In this document: positions 25,659 through 32,798 of the stretch, one piece after another
How the letters are laid out: each line of letters starts with the position of its first letter
How positions within the stretch are numbered: the first letter of the stretch is position 1
NCBI GenBank assembly: GCA_004791255.1
Contig: SRUQ01000005.1
Span: forward strand, 320,710 to 384,709
Length of the DNA: 64,000 bases
Direction of reading: 5' to 3'
Source of the DNA: a bacterium M00.F.Ca.ET.205.01.1.1
GTDB lineage: Bacteria > Pseudomonadota > Alphaproteobacteria > Rhizobiales > Rhizobiaceae
The notes under the pieces: model-generated
The model's database searches: none
Told to the model about the DNA's origin: nothing
Seen by the model: the letters and a program-made list of their open reading frames with translations, nothing else
Translations under genes and position numbers: made by a program

Positions 25659-26666
25659 TCAGCCGGCGCGGAACATGGCGCAGTCGCAGGGGTGGTCGAG
25701 CATCGCCTGCAACTCCTCGTCGAGATGAAACAGCGTCACCGAAGCGCCTGCCATTTCCAGCGACGTGCAATAATTGCCGACCCAGGTGGCGTGGATGGAA
25801 ACGCCGATCGCGTCGAGCCTCTGCTTGACCCGGCGGTTCATGATGTAGAGCTCCATCAGCGGGGTCGATCCCAGTGAATTGACCAGCACGGCGACCTTGT
25901 CGCCACGCTTCGGCGCCATCTCTGCGAGAATCTTGTCCAGCATCTCGTCGGTAATTTCGTCGGCGGTCTTGAGCGTGCCGCGCGCAATGCCCGGCTCGCC
26001 ATGGATGCCCATGCCGATCTCCATTTCGTCGGCGCCAATCTCGAAGTTCGGCCGGCGGGTCTGCGGCAGCGAGCACGGCGACAAGGCGACGCCCATGGTG
26101 AAGGTGTGGTCGTTGGCCTTGCGGGCGACGCGTTCGACCTCGTCGAGGGACAGCATGCGGTCGCAGGCGGCGCCCGCCGCCTTGAAGACGAAGAAATTGC
26201 CGGCGACGCCGCGGCGCTTTTGCCTCTGGTCGCGCGGCGCCGAGGCAACGTCGTCGGTGGTCAGCACCGTGCGCACCTCGATGTCGTCCATCGCGGCCAT
26301 TTCGCCCGCCATGTCGAAGTTCATCACGTCGCCGGCATAGTTGCCGTACATGAACAGCACGCCGGCGCCGCCGCTCACTGCTTTGGCGCATTCGAGGATT
26401 GGATCGGGTGGCGGCGAGGCGAAGACGTTGCCGACAGCCGCCGCGTCCGCCAGCCCCTTGCCGACAAAACCGAGAAAGGTCGGCTCATGGCCGGAGCCGC
26501 CGCCGATCACCAGCCCGACCTTGCCCGGCCGCGGGCCATCGCGGGCGATGATCGAGCGCGGGCTGCCGTCCGCGCTCCTGAGGTGGCGCGGATGCGCGGC
26601 AAGGACCCCTTCGAGCATCTCGTCGACGGCGCGGTTGCCGTCATTGATGATCTTCTTGGTCTGCAC
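25659..26666 (-). CDS. dhaK: DhaK-type kinase subunit (ketose-binding)
   Basis: A 335-residue DhaK domain: VIGGGSGHEPTFLGFVGKG and MYGNYAGDVMNF bind the substrate, and the His in MGIHGEPG forms the covalent hemiaminal with the ketose. GGGAGG directly abuts ATG 26672, leaving no spacer, while GTG 26666 has a normal 6-base spacing; I therefore prefer the GTG. DHA or an erythrulose could be the substrate: both have the 1-hydroxy-2-keto group this site binds. Confidence 0.85.
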   Translation of the reverse strand: MQTKKIINDGNRAVDEMLEGVLAAHPRHLRSADGSPRSIIARDGPRPGKVGLVIGGGSGHEPTFLGFVGKGLADAAAVGNVFASPPPDPILECAKAVSGGAGVLFMYGNYAGDVMNFDMAGEMAAMDDIEVRTVLTTDDVASAPRDQRQKRRGVAGNFFVFKAAGAACDRMLSLDEVERVARKANDHTFTMGVALSPCSLPQTRRPNFEIGADEMEIGMGIHGEPGIARGTLKTADEITDEMLDKILAEMAPKRGDKVAVLVNSLGSTPLMELYIMNRRVKQRLDAIGVSIHATWVGNYCTSLEMAGASVTLFHLDEELQAMLDHPCDCAMFRAG

Positions 26667-26681
26667 CGGCATCCTCCCGAA

Positions 26682-26698
26682 CTCGGCATTTTGCCGAG
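26682..26698 (-). other. Small hairpin between ribH2 and dhaK
   Basis: CTCGGCA and TGCCGAG form a perfect 7-bp stem with a TTT loop just upstream of the dhaK ribosome-binding site. No T-run follows. It may separate or modulate dhaK translation from the ribH2 transcript; the function is unknown. Confidence 0.35.
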
Positions 26699-26742
26699 AT
26701 ACTACAGTCTGTTACCGGGATTTCCACCCGGCGGCGGAGATT

Positions 26743-27216
26743 TCAGGCGGCGATCAGTTCCCGCGCCGCCAGGATCTGCACGCAGGCATTGGCCGCTTCC
26801 TTGCCCTTGACCAGGAAGTGCTCGAAGAAGAAGCGGTGATGCTCGGCGCTGTCGTGGAAATTGTGCGGCGTCAGCACCGCCGACAGCACCGGGACGCCGG
26901 TCGACAGTTGCACGTCCATCATGCCGTCGATGACCGCGCCGGCGACGAATTCGTGCCGGTAGATGCCGCCATTGACGACGAAGGCCGTACCGAGGATCGC
27001 CGCATAGCGGCCGGTTTCGGCGAGCGTCTTGGCGTGTAGCGGAATTTCGTACGCGCCGGGCACGTCGAAAACATCGACGGCAAAGCGCTCGCCGCCGAGG
27101 CTGGCCATCTCCGCCTGGAAAGCCTGCACGCACTGGTCGACGATATCGGCGTGCCAGCGCGCCCTGATGACGGCGATGCGGGTCGCTTCATAGTCTTTGT
27201 GGGAATGCTGATTCAT
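26743..27216 (-). CDS. ribH2: 6,7-dimethyl-8-ribityllumazine synthase, type II (RibH2)
   Basis: A 157-residue lumazine synthase closely resembling Brucella RibH2 (BLS): it shares ARWHADIVD, FDVPGAYEIPLHAKTLA, GGIYRH, and VLSAVLTPH followed by HHRFFFEHFLVKG. The enzyme condenses 5-amino-6-ribitylamino-uracil with 3,4-dihydroxy-2-butanone 4-phosphate, the penultimate step of riboflavin synthesis. RibH2 enzymes form decamers. No other riboflavin gene is nearby. The gene sits behind an FMN riboswitch, so FMN represses it. Confidence 0.93.
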   Translation of the reverse strand: MNQHSHKDYEATRIAVIRARWHADIVDQCVQAFQAEMASLGGERFAVDVFDVPGAYEIPLHAKTLAETGRYAAILGTAFVVNGGIYRHEFVAGAVIDGMMDVQLSTGVPVLSAVLTPHNFHDSAEHHRFFFEHFLVKGKEAANACVQILAARELIAA

Positions 27217-27298
27217 GGGTCCATCCTTCCGTTTCAAACCAGAATCAGGACGCACGATACGGAATCCGGCCCGCCGCGGCGGTCCGTTTTCCGTTTCG

Positions 27299-27437
27299 TT
27301 CTCTTTCATCCGGACTCTAACCGTCGGCTCCGGAATCACACCGGATCTGCTGACCTTTCCAATTGTGCTGGAAAGCGCTCGCGGGCTTCGGCCGAAACCG
27401 TTACCGCCGGTGGGGACTTTCACCCCGCCCTGAGAAC
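27299..27437 (-). ncRNA. FMN riboswitch (RFN element) upstream of ribH2
   Basis: Read on the minus strand the region holds the conserved RFN blocks in order: CAGGGCGGGGTGAAAGTCCC, then CACCGGCGGTAA, AGCCCGCGAGCG, GTCAGCAGATCCGGTG, CCGGAGCCGACGGT and AGAGTCCGGATGAAAGAGAA. These form the six-stem FMN aptamer. About 80 bp separate it from the ribH2 ATG. A GC-rich stem lies in that gap without a T-run, so control is probably at translation initiation. Confidence 0.95.
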
Positions 27438-27501
27438 ATTAACGGCTCTGTATGGGAGGACAGCGGTGCCAATGTCAACCGTGCCAGGGGACGGTGGCCA
27501 A

Positions 27502-28719
27502 TCACGATCTGTCGACTGGAGCAATCCGATGAGAGGGATCCGGTTGCCTTGTGCGCCACGCCGCCGCCGAGGCGGCAACCAGCATCAGCAAGGCCGCCAC
27601 CATTGCGCATGTGGCAAAGCCGAAGCTCGAATAAAGCGGCCCGAAGCCCGTGGTGCCGACGAACACCGCAAGATAGGTCACGGCGCTGTTGAGACCCATG
27701 ATCGTGCCGCGCCGCGACGGATCGAGCGCCGACAGGCGCATCACCAGCACGTTAAGCCCGAAATGATTGGCAAGCCCCCAGGCGGCGACCATGGCAAGCG
27801 TGAGGCCGTAGCTGTTGCTCGCGCCGGCGATCGCCACATAGACGATGGCGACGAGCAGATAGGCGAAGGGCATGACCCGCCCGGCGCCCAGACGGTCGAT
27901 GACGCCGTCGAGCAGCGCTGCCGTGCCGAAACCCAGCCCATAGGCAAGGGCAGCGAGGCCATTGGCGCTGACCGGCTCGCCCAGCCCGACATGAAGATGG
28001 TCGCCGAGATAGCCATAGGCGCCGTAGAAAGCGGTCATGAAGGCGCCGCAGGCGACCAACAGCGGGATAATGCCAGGAATGCTCAACGCTTCGAGCGGGG
28101 CGGGCGCCGGTCCGGCCTTTCTGACGTCGCTGAGCGAGGTCATCGTCAGCCCCGCCCAGGCCAGCGCGGCAAACACCGCAACGGCGGCAAACACGGCGCG
28201 CCAATGCACGAGGTCGGCAAGCACAGCCGACAGCGAAACGCCGGCCACCATGCTGAGCGTCCAGCCGGTCAGTACCACGCCGATCGTGCCGCTTTCGCGG
28301 CCGGGCGGAGCGATGGCGGCGGCACTGGCATAGATTGCCGGCATGGCGACGCCGGCGGCAATGCCGGCAAGAAGCTGCGCCGCGACCAGTGCAATCACCG
28401 TCGGCGCCGCGGCGCTGGCGACAAGCCCGGCCGCCAGTGTCAGCAACGCCGCCTGCAGCATGCGCCGGGCGCCGATGCGGTCGATGTAGCGGGCCAGGAA
28501 CAGGGCGCTCGCCGAAGTGCCGAGACCGAAGGCCGCTGCCGCCATCATCACGGCCGGCACGCTGGTTCCGAATGACGAGGCCACGGCCGGTGCGATCGGA
28601 CCGAGGACAAGCGAGTTCGAACCGATCACGGCGATGCAGCCGGTCAGGAGATAGGCGAGCGCCGGAATCGGCGGCCGGGAATTTTCAGCCAATGCTGCAA
28701 CTTGATCGCTGTTCGACAT
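27502..28719 (-). CDS. MFS transporter (drug/metabolite efflux type)
   Basis: A 405-residue major facilitator with about twelve transmembrane helices and no signal peptide. The loop between helices 2 and 3 reads ARYIDRIGARRML, a form of the MFS motif A, and the second half repeats it as DGVIDRLGAGRVM. The helix 5 region (VVLTGWTLSMVAGVSLS) resembles the antiporter motif of drug exporters. It is divergent from an Lrp-type regulator across 48 bp, which suggests local control and export of an amino acid or related compound. The substrate is unknown. Confidence 0.85.
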   Translation of the reverse strand: MSNSDQVAALAENSRPPIPALAYLLTGCIAVIGSNSLVLGPIAPAVASSFGTSVPAVMMAAAAFGLGTSASALFLARYIDRIGARRMLQAALLTLAAGLVASAAAPTVIALVAAQLLAGIAAGVAMPAIYASAAAIAPPGRESGTIGVVLTGWTLSMVAGVSLSAVLADLVHWRAVFAAVAVFAALAWAGLTMTSLSDVRKAGPAPAPLEALSIPGIIPLLVACGAFMTAFYGAYGYLGDHLHVGLGEPVSANGLAALAYGLGFGTAALLDGVIDRLGAGRVMPFAYLLVAIVYVAIAGASNSYGLTLAMVAAWGLANHFGLNVLVMRLSALDPSRRGTIMGLNSAVTYLAVFVGTTGFGPLYSSFGFATCAMVAALLMLVAASAAAWRTRQPDPSHRIAPVDRS

Positions 28720-28726
28720 ATCACCA

Positions 28727-28740
28727 TAATGGCCGCATTA
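28727..28740. promoter_or_regulatory. Palindrome between the MFS and Lrp genes
   Basis: TAATG-GCCG-CATTA is a perfect 5-bp inverted repeat in the 48-bp gap of the divergent pair. It is a reasonable binding site for the Lrp/AsnC regulator. It lies 8 bp from the MFS start codon, where binding would block transcription or initiation. Confidence 0.4.
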
Positions 28741-28767
28741 AATTCCGCGACAACAAGGAATTCCGGT

Positions 28768-29307
28768 ATGGATGAAGAAACAGATGGTATTCCGCTGAAC
28801 AGGCCTGCGGCCCGCGATGTCGATGCGACCGACCGAAGGATATTAGGCGTTCTGGTCGACGATGCGACGGTCAGTTATGCCGAACTCGGCGATCGCGTCG
28901 GACTTTCGCCGCCAGCCGCCCATGAACGCGTCAAGCGGCTCCGCCGCAGCGGCGCCATCCGCAGCACATCAGCCATCATCGATCCCAACGCGGTGCGAAA
29001 GCCGTTGCTGGCCTTTGTCCATATCGACACCAGCGGCTGGGGCAAGACACCCGAACTGATGGCGATTTCCGAATATCCGGAAGTCGAGGAGATCCACACG
29101 GTCGCTGGCGACACCTGCGTCCTGCTCAAGGTGCGCACCGAGGACACGCGCGCGCTTGAAGGCCTGCTGCTGCGTCTCTACGAAACACCCGGCGTCACCA
29201 GCACGCGAAGCTACGTGGTTCTGTCCACCTATCTCGAACGGCCGGTACAGCCCGGCGTCACGGCGCAGTGGCCATCGCCCAAGCACATGGCCAAGCCGCT
29301 CTACTGA
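28768..29307 (+). CDS. Lrp/AsnC-family transcriptional regulator
   Basis: A 179-residue regulator with AAGGAA seven bases before ATG 28768. It has an N-terminal helix-turn-helix (VSYAELGDRVGLSPPAAHERVKRL, about residues 33-56) and a C-terminal RAM ligand-binding domain (VEEIHTVAGDTCVLLKVRTED). The N-terminal extension of about 20 residues is a little long for the family. The gene is divergent from the MFS exporter and most likely controls it in response to an amino acid. Confidence 0.88.
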   Translation: MDEETDGIPLNRPAARDVDATDRRILGVLVDDATVSYAELGDRVGLSPPAAHERVKRLRRSGAIRSTSAIIDPNAVRKPLLAFVHIDTSGWGKTPELMAISEYPEVEEIHTVAGDTCVLLKVRTEDTRALEGLLLRLYETPGVTSTRSYVVLSTYLERPVQPGVTAQWPSPKHMAKPLY

Positions 29308-29313
29308 CGGATA

Positions 29314-30636
29314 CTAGTTCCCCAGGCGGATCGTTTCGAAATACGCGTCGGTGCCGACCTGACCGCCCTTCAGCGCTATTTCCAGACCGTCGATCTCGCC
29401 GCCGCCATGGGCCAGGCAGAGCGGTGATCCCGGCGATTGCGGCAGCGGCATGCGCATGGTCAGCGCGTCGATCGACAGTTGCCCCAGCGCGTGGCTGGAC
29501 GTATCGCCGCCGGCGATCACCGCGCGCCTGAGCTTCTGCTCGACGATAAGCTGGCGCAGAATGGTCCCCAGCGCTCGTCCGAGCGCGTTGCGGGCGCCGT
29601 CGACCCGCTCGATCTCGGCGCCGCGATCGGCCTGCGGCCCAAGCGCGGTGTAGAGGATGACGCTGCGGCCCGCGGCAAGGCTGGCACGGCCGGCCGCCAC
29701 GGCGCGTTCGATCGCTCCTCCGGAACTTTCCGAGACCAGTTGCAAGGCATCGAGCGGGATACCGTCGAAACCATGCGCCAGCGCGAAGCCGATCTGCTTT
29801 TCGGTGGTCGGGGAAACGCTGCCCGAGACGACGGCAAGCCTGTCCACCGGGCCGGCCGAAACGGGCTTGGAGGTTCCCGATACGACCCCCTTGGCCGCCC
29901 ATGCGGACAGCAGCGCATATTCGACGCCTGAGGATCCCACGACGAAACCGGGATTGTGTTCACGCACCCGCCATAACTGCTCGCCGACCAGCCTCTGCGT
30001 CGCACGGTCGGCGACGTCGAACAGCACGATATCCCAGTCGCGCAGGGCCCGGTCGACACCTGTTGAGAGATCGCCTCCCTCGAGCGTCGCGAGGTCAATC
30101 AGGCCTGAACTCAGGCTGGTCTGACGCGACAGGTGGACGAGGAGGTCGGCTTCGTTCATCGGCGTCACCGGATGCCGGCTCATCACCGGATGGCGGTCGA
30201 TGCGGAAATACTCGCCGCGAAAGGCCGCGAAGAGATTGCCGAACGCAGTATAGCGCTTGAGCTGCGGTGCTCCGACGACCAGCGGCACGCTTGCCTCGCC
30301 GAAGATACGCCGGCCGATCTCGATCGCGCGGCCGATATTGCCGACCGTAGGACTGGAATCGAAGGTCGAGCAGACCTTGTAGTGGCAGACCGCTGCGCCC
30401 AGGCTTTTCAGCCACTCGAAGGCCGTAGCCAGATTGTCTTCCATCCAGTCCGGCGTTTCGCTGCGGCTGGTGCCGGCGAGCCCCAGCGCGCAGCAATGGG
30501 AAAAGCGCGCCAGCAGGTGCTGGTCCGGCTGCCGCATGAACAGCACCGTCGGCACGCCGCCGGTTTCGAGCGCCTCCATCACGTCGGTCGAGCCGGTGAG
30601 GTCGTCGCCATAGTAGCTGAGGAGGGGGTTCTGCAT
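29314..30636 (-). CDS. oiaK: 3-oxo-isoapionate kinase OiaK (four-carbon acid sugar kinase family)
   Basis: A 440-residue DUF1537-type kinase. The N-terminal substrate domain starts SYYGDDLTGSTDVMEA; the C-terminal nucleotide domain contains AVVSGSVSPTTEKQI and VIAGGDTSSHALGQL. The family phosphorylates acid sugars. It is encoded 9 bp after the RuBisCO-like gene and within a D-apiose cluster, which matches OiaK phosphorylating 3-oxo-isoapionate at O4. A four-carbon acid such as threonate or erythronate is the usual alternative substrate for the family. Confidence 0.82.
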   Translation of the reverse strand: MQNPLLSYYGDDLTGSTDVMEALETGGVPTVLFMRQPDQHLLARFSHCCALGLAGTSRSETPDWMEDNLATAFEWLKSLGAAVCHYKVCSTFDSSPTVGNIGRAIEIGRRIFGEASVPLVVGAPQLKRYTAFGNLFAAFRGEYFRIDRHPVMSRHPVTPMNEADLLVHLSRQTSLSSGLIDLATLEGGDLSTGVDRALRDWDIVLFDVADRATQRLVGEQLWRVREHNPGFVVGSSGVEYALLSAWAAKGVVSGTSKPVSAGPVDRLAVVSGSVSPTTEKQIGFALAHGFDGIPLDALQLVSESSGGAIERAVAAGRASLAAGRSVILYTALGPQADRGAEIERVDGARNALGRALGTILRQLIVEQKLRRAVIAGGDTSSHALGQLSIDALTMRMPLPQSPGSPLCLAHGGGEIDGLEIALKGGQVGTDAYFETIRLGN

Positions 30637-30645
30637 CGTCCCGCC

Positions 30646-31896
30646 TCAGGCCGCCTTGCCGTCGCCGAACTTCTCGATCGAGCGCGCCAGTTCGGTATGG
30701 TCGCGTGCATAGTCCGCCAGCTCAATGCCCTCGACCGCCGCCTGCCAGGCTTGCTGGACGGCGCGCACGCCGGCGCCGGGTCCATCCGGATGGCTGACGA
30801 TGCCGCCGCCGCAGAGATAGAGAAGATCGACCGTGCGGCCGGTGCGTTCATAGGTTTCGGGCGCCTGTCCGCCCCATTGGCCCGAACCGGCCACCGGCAG
30901 CGCGCAGTCGCCCGGCGAGAACAGCGGCGTCGTCACCGCCTCGAAGGAGCGGACGAAGGACTCGTCTGGCTCCCAGTATTTCGAGGCGATGCCGTTGATC
31001 TGGAACTGGTCGACGCCCAGCAGCCGCCAGAACTGCTGCCACACGCTGAAATCCATGCCGAGGCCGGGATGGCGGGTGAGGATGTCCCAGCCATTGCGAT
31101 GCGCGTGCAGCACCAGCTCGGAACGCTTTCTGAGGTAAGCCATGCCGCCGAAGCCGATGGAGTTGATGTTGACGACGGCGCAATTGCCGCCGGCTTCGAC
31201 CACCAGATCGTGGTTGCGCATCATCTCGTCGGGATCTGCATGCGAGATGCCGAAGGCATACATCACCTTCTTGCCGGTCTTCTGCTCGTGGTCGAGGATC
31301 AGCGGCATGATTGCCTTCACCCGCTCCGCCAGCGGCGAATAGGCCGGGCTCATCAGCTTCTCGTCGTCCTTGATGAAGTCGACGCCGGCCTCGATCAGTT
31401 CGCCTACCATCGCGGCCGTCTCGTGCGGTCGCAAGCCCAGCGCCGGCTTCACGATCGTGCCGATGATGGGACGGCCCTCGACACCGGTCAGCCGGCGGCT
31501 GCCGGCCACGCCGAACTGCGGGCCCGGATGGGTGCCCATGAATTCCTGCGGCAGCTTCATGTCGACGACGCGGATGCCCGACAGGCCCTTGATCGAATAG
31601 GTGCCGCCGATGGCGATGGTCATCAGGGCCGACAGGTCGGTGCCGATGGCGTCGAGCGGAAAGGCGATGTCGACATCGGCGCGCCGGAAAGGCCCGCTGC
31701 CGGCCTCGGGAATGGATGGTTGCGCGGCATCGGGCAGATGCCTGATCGCCAGCACGCGGGCGGCGACGCGCGCCTTCAGCTCTTCCGTTTCACCGGGCAG
31801 CGCGACGAAGGTCCCGGTCGACTGATCGCTGGCGATCCTGGCCGCCAGCGCCTCGATGCTGCCTGACGTCTCGATGCGGTAGGTGAGGGTGATCAT
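30646..31896 (-). CDS. RuBisCO-like protein, OiaX/OiaT type (acts on 3-oxo-isoapionate 4-phosphate)
   Basis: A 416-residue form IV RuBisCO large-chain homologue. RuBisCO active-site positions that remain are K150 (TIVKPALGL), the carbamylated-lysine/metal triad K176, D178, E179 (DFIKDDE), the loop-6 lysine K306 (ASKYWEP) and S338 (AGSGQWGG). The H327-type histidine is replaced (QINGIASK), so it is not a CO2-fixing RuBisCO. In apiose pathways two such proteins are known: OiaX decarboxylates to L-erythrulose 1-phosphate, and OiaT is a transcarboxylase/hydrolase giving C2 plus C3 products. The presence of eryH and eryI favours OiaX. The ATG lacks a strong ribosome-binding site. Confidence 0.85.
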   Translation of the reverse strand: MITLTYRIETSGSIEALAARIASDQSTGTFVALPGETEELKARVAARVLAIRHLPDAAQPSIPEAGSGPFRRADVDIAFPLDAIGTDLSALMTIAIGGTYSIKGLSGIRVVDMKLPQEFMGTHPGPQFGVAGSRRLTGVEGRPIIGTIVKPALGLRPHETAAMVGELIEAGVDFIKDDEKLMSPAYSPLAERVKAIMPLILDHEQKTGKKVMYAFGISHADPDEMMRNHDLVVEAGGNCAVVNINSIGFGGMAYLRKRSELVLHAHRNGWDILTRHPGLGMDFSVWQQFWRLLGVDQFQINGIASKYWEPDESFVRSFEAVTTPLFSPGDCALPVAGSGQWGGQAPETYERTGRTVDLLYLCGGGIVSHPDGPGAGVRAVQQAWQAAVEGIELADYARDHTELARSIEKFGDGKAA

Positions 31897-31950
31897 GGGA
31901 TGCCGGCCGGTCGAAAGGGGTTCGAAAAAAGTTTCGTCACGCAGCAAATC

Positions 31951-31969
31951 TGGTATAATGAGTACATAA
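31951..31969 (-). promoter_or_regulatory. Candidate GntR operator 1 (upstream of the RuBisCO-like gene)
   Basis: The site reads TGGTATAATGAGTACATAA and starts 55 bp upstream of the RuBisCO-like gene, also upstream of the divergent GntR gene. Its first 13 bases are identical to the site at 40208. The right arm (ATAA) departs from the ACCA found in the other two copies. Confidence 0.55.
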
Positions 31970-32029
31970 GTATTGCAAGCAAATATGCCGATCTCGCATC
32001 GGGGGACGGGCAGGCGCAGGCATTCCGGT

Positions 32030-32044
32030 ATTCCCGCCGGGAAT
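32030..32044. promoter_or_regulatory. Inverted repeat in the GntR gene leader
   Basis: ATTCCC-GCC-GGGAAT is a perfect palindrome 39 bp before the GntR start, flanked by a second pair (GCATTCC at 32020, GGAATGC at 32040). It could be an operator or an mRNA hairpin in the leader. It does not resemble the TGGT-N11-ACCA sites. Confidence 0.35.
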
Positions 32045-32082
32045 GCTAAACAGGAACCGGGGCCAGGGAGTGATTCGCCACG

Positions 32083-32796
32083 ATGAACCGTTCGGAGCCG
32101 ATCGTCCGGCGCAAGCTTTCCGACGAAGTCTTTGCAAGGCTGCAGCGGCTGATCACCAGCGGCGAATTGCAGCCGGGCGACGACATGCCGTCGGAGCGTG
32201 AATTGATGGAGCGCTTCGAGGTTGGCCGGCCGGCAATCCGCGAGGCGATGCAGGCGCTGAGCAATATGGGGCTTGTCGCGATATCGCATGGCGAGCGCGC
32301 CAAGGTGCTTCAGCTCACCGCCAAGTCGATCATCAAACAGGTCGATGGCGCGGCCAAGATCATCCTGTCGTCGTCGAAGGATACGCTCGAGCACCTCAAG
32401 AGCGCGCGCATTTTCTTCGAGCGCGGCATGGTCAGGGAAGCCGCCGAAAAGGCCACTGCCGAGGACGTGCAGCGGCTCAAGGCAACGGTTGCCGAGCAGC
32501 GCGCCGCGCGTGGCGATTCCGAGGCTTTCATCTCCGCCGACATGAAGTTCCACACCCAGATCGCGACGATATCGGGCAATCCGATCTATGTCGCCGTCAG
32601 CGAGGCCATGCTCGGCTGGCTGAAGGAATACCACACCGAGATGCTGATCTGGACCGGCAAGGAAAAGTACACGCTGACCGAGCACGAGGAGATCGTCGAC
32701 CGCATCGAGCACAGGGATGCCGACGGCGCCGAAAAGGCGATGATCAAGCACCTCGAACGCTCGCGCGCGCTCTATGTGATGAATTCCGAGAAGTAA
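32083..32796 (+). CDS. GntR/FadR-family regulator of the apiose genes
   Basis: A 237-residue regulator with an N-terminal GntR winged helix (LSDEVFARLQRLITSGELQP, then SERELMERFEVGRPAIREAM) and a C-terminal FCD domain (about 80-230) whose metal-site residues are D and H such as in DMKFHTQIA. It lies between the two apiose transcription units: divergent from the RuBisCO-like gene and convergent with apnL, whose stop is 2 bp away. A repressor released by apiose, apionate or a derivative is the natural inference. Confidence 0.85.
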   Translation: MNRSEPIVRRKLSDEVFARLQRLITSGELQPGDDMPSERELMERFEVGRPAIREAMQALSNMGLVAISHGERAKVLQLTAKSIIKQVDGAAKIILSSSKDTLEHLKSARIFFERGMVREAAEKATAEDVQRLKATVAEQRAARGDSEAFISADMKFHTQIATISGNPIYVAVSEAMLGWLKEYHTEMLIWTGKEKYTLTEHEEIVDRIEHRDADGAEKAMIKHLERSRALYVMNSEK

Positions 32797-32798
32797 GC

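Noticed and set aside
30133..31866. 577-codon plus-strand frame opposite oiaK and the RuBisCO-like gene
   Set aside because: Low-complexity His/Arg/Gln/Ala composition typical of an antisense frame; the minus-strand genes have recognisable catalytic motifs.
30646..31896. True RuBisCO (CO2 fixation)
   Set aside because: Active-site replacements at the H327-type position, no small subunit, no phosphoribulokinase, and a kinase/apiose context point to a RuBisCO-like protein.
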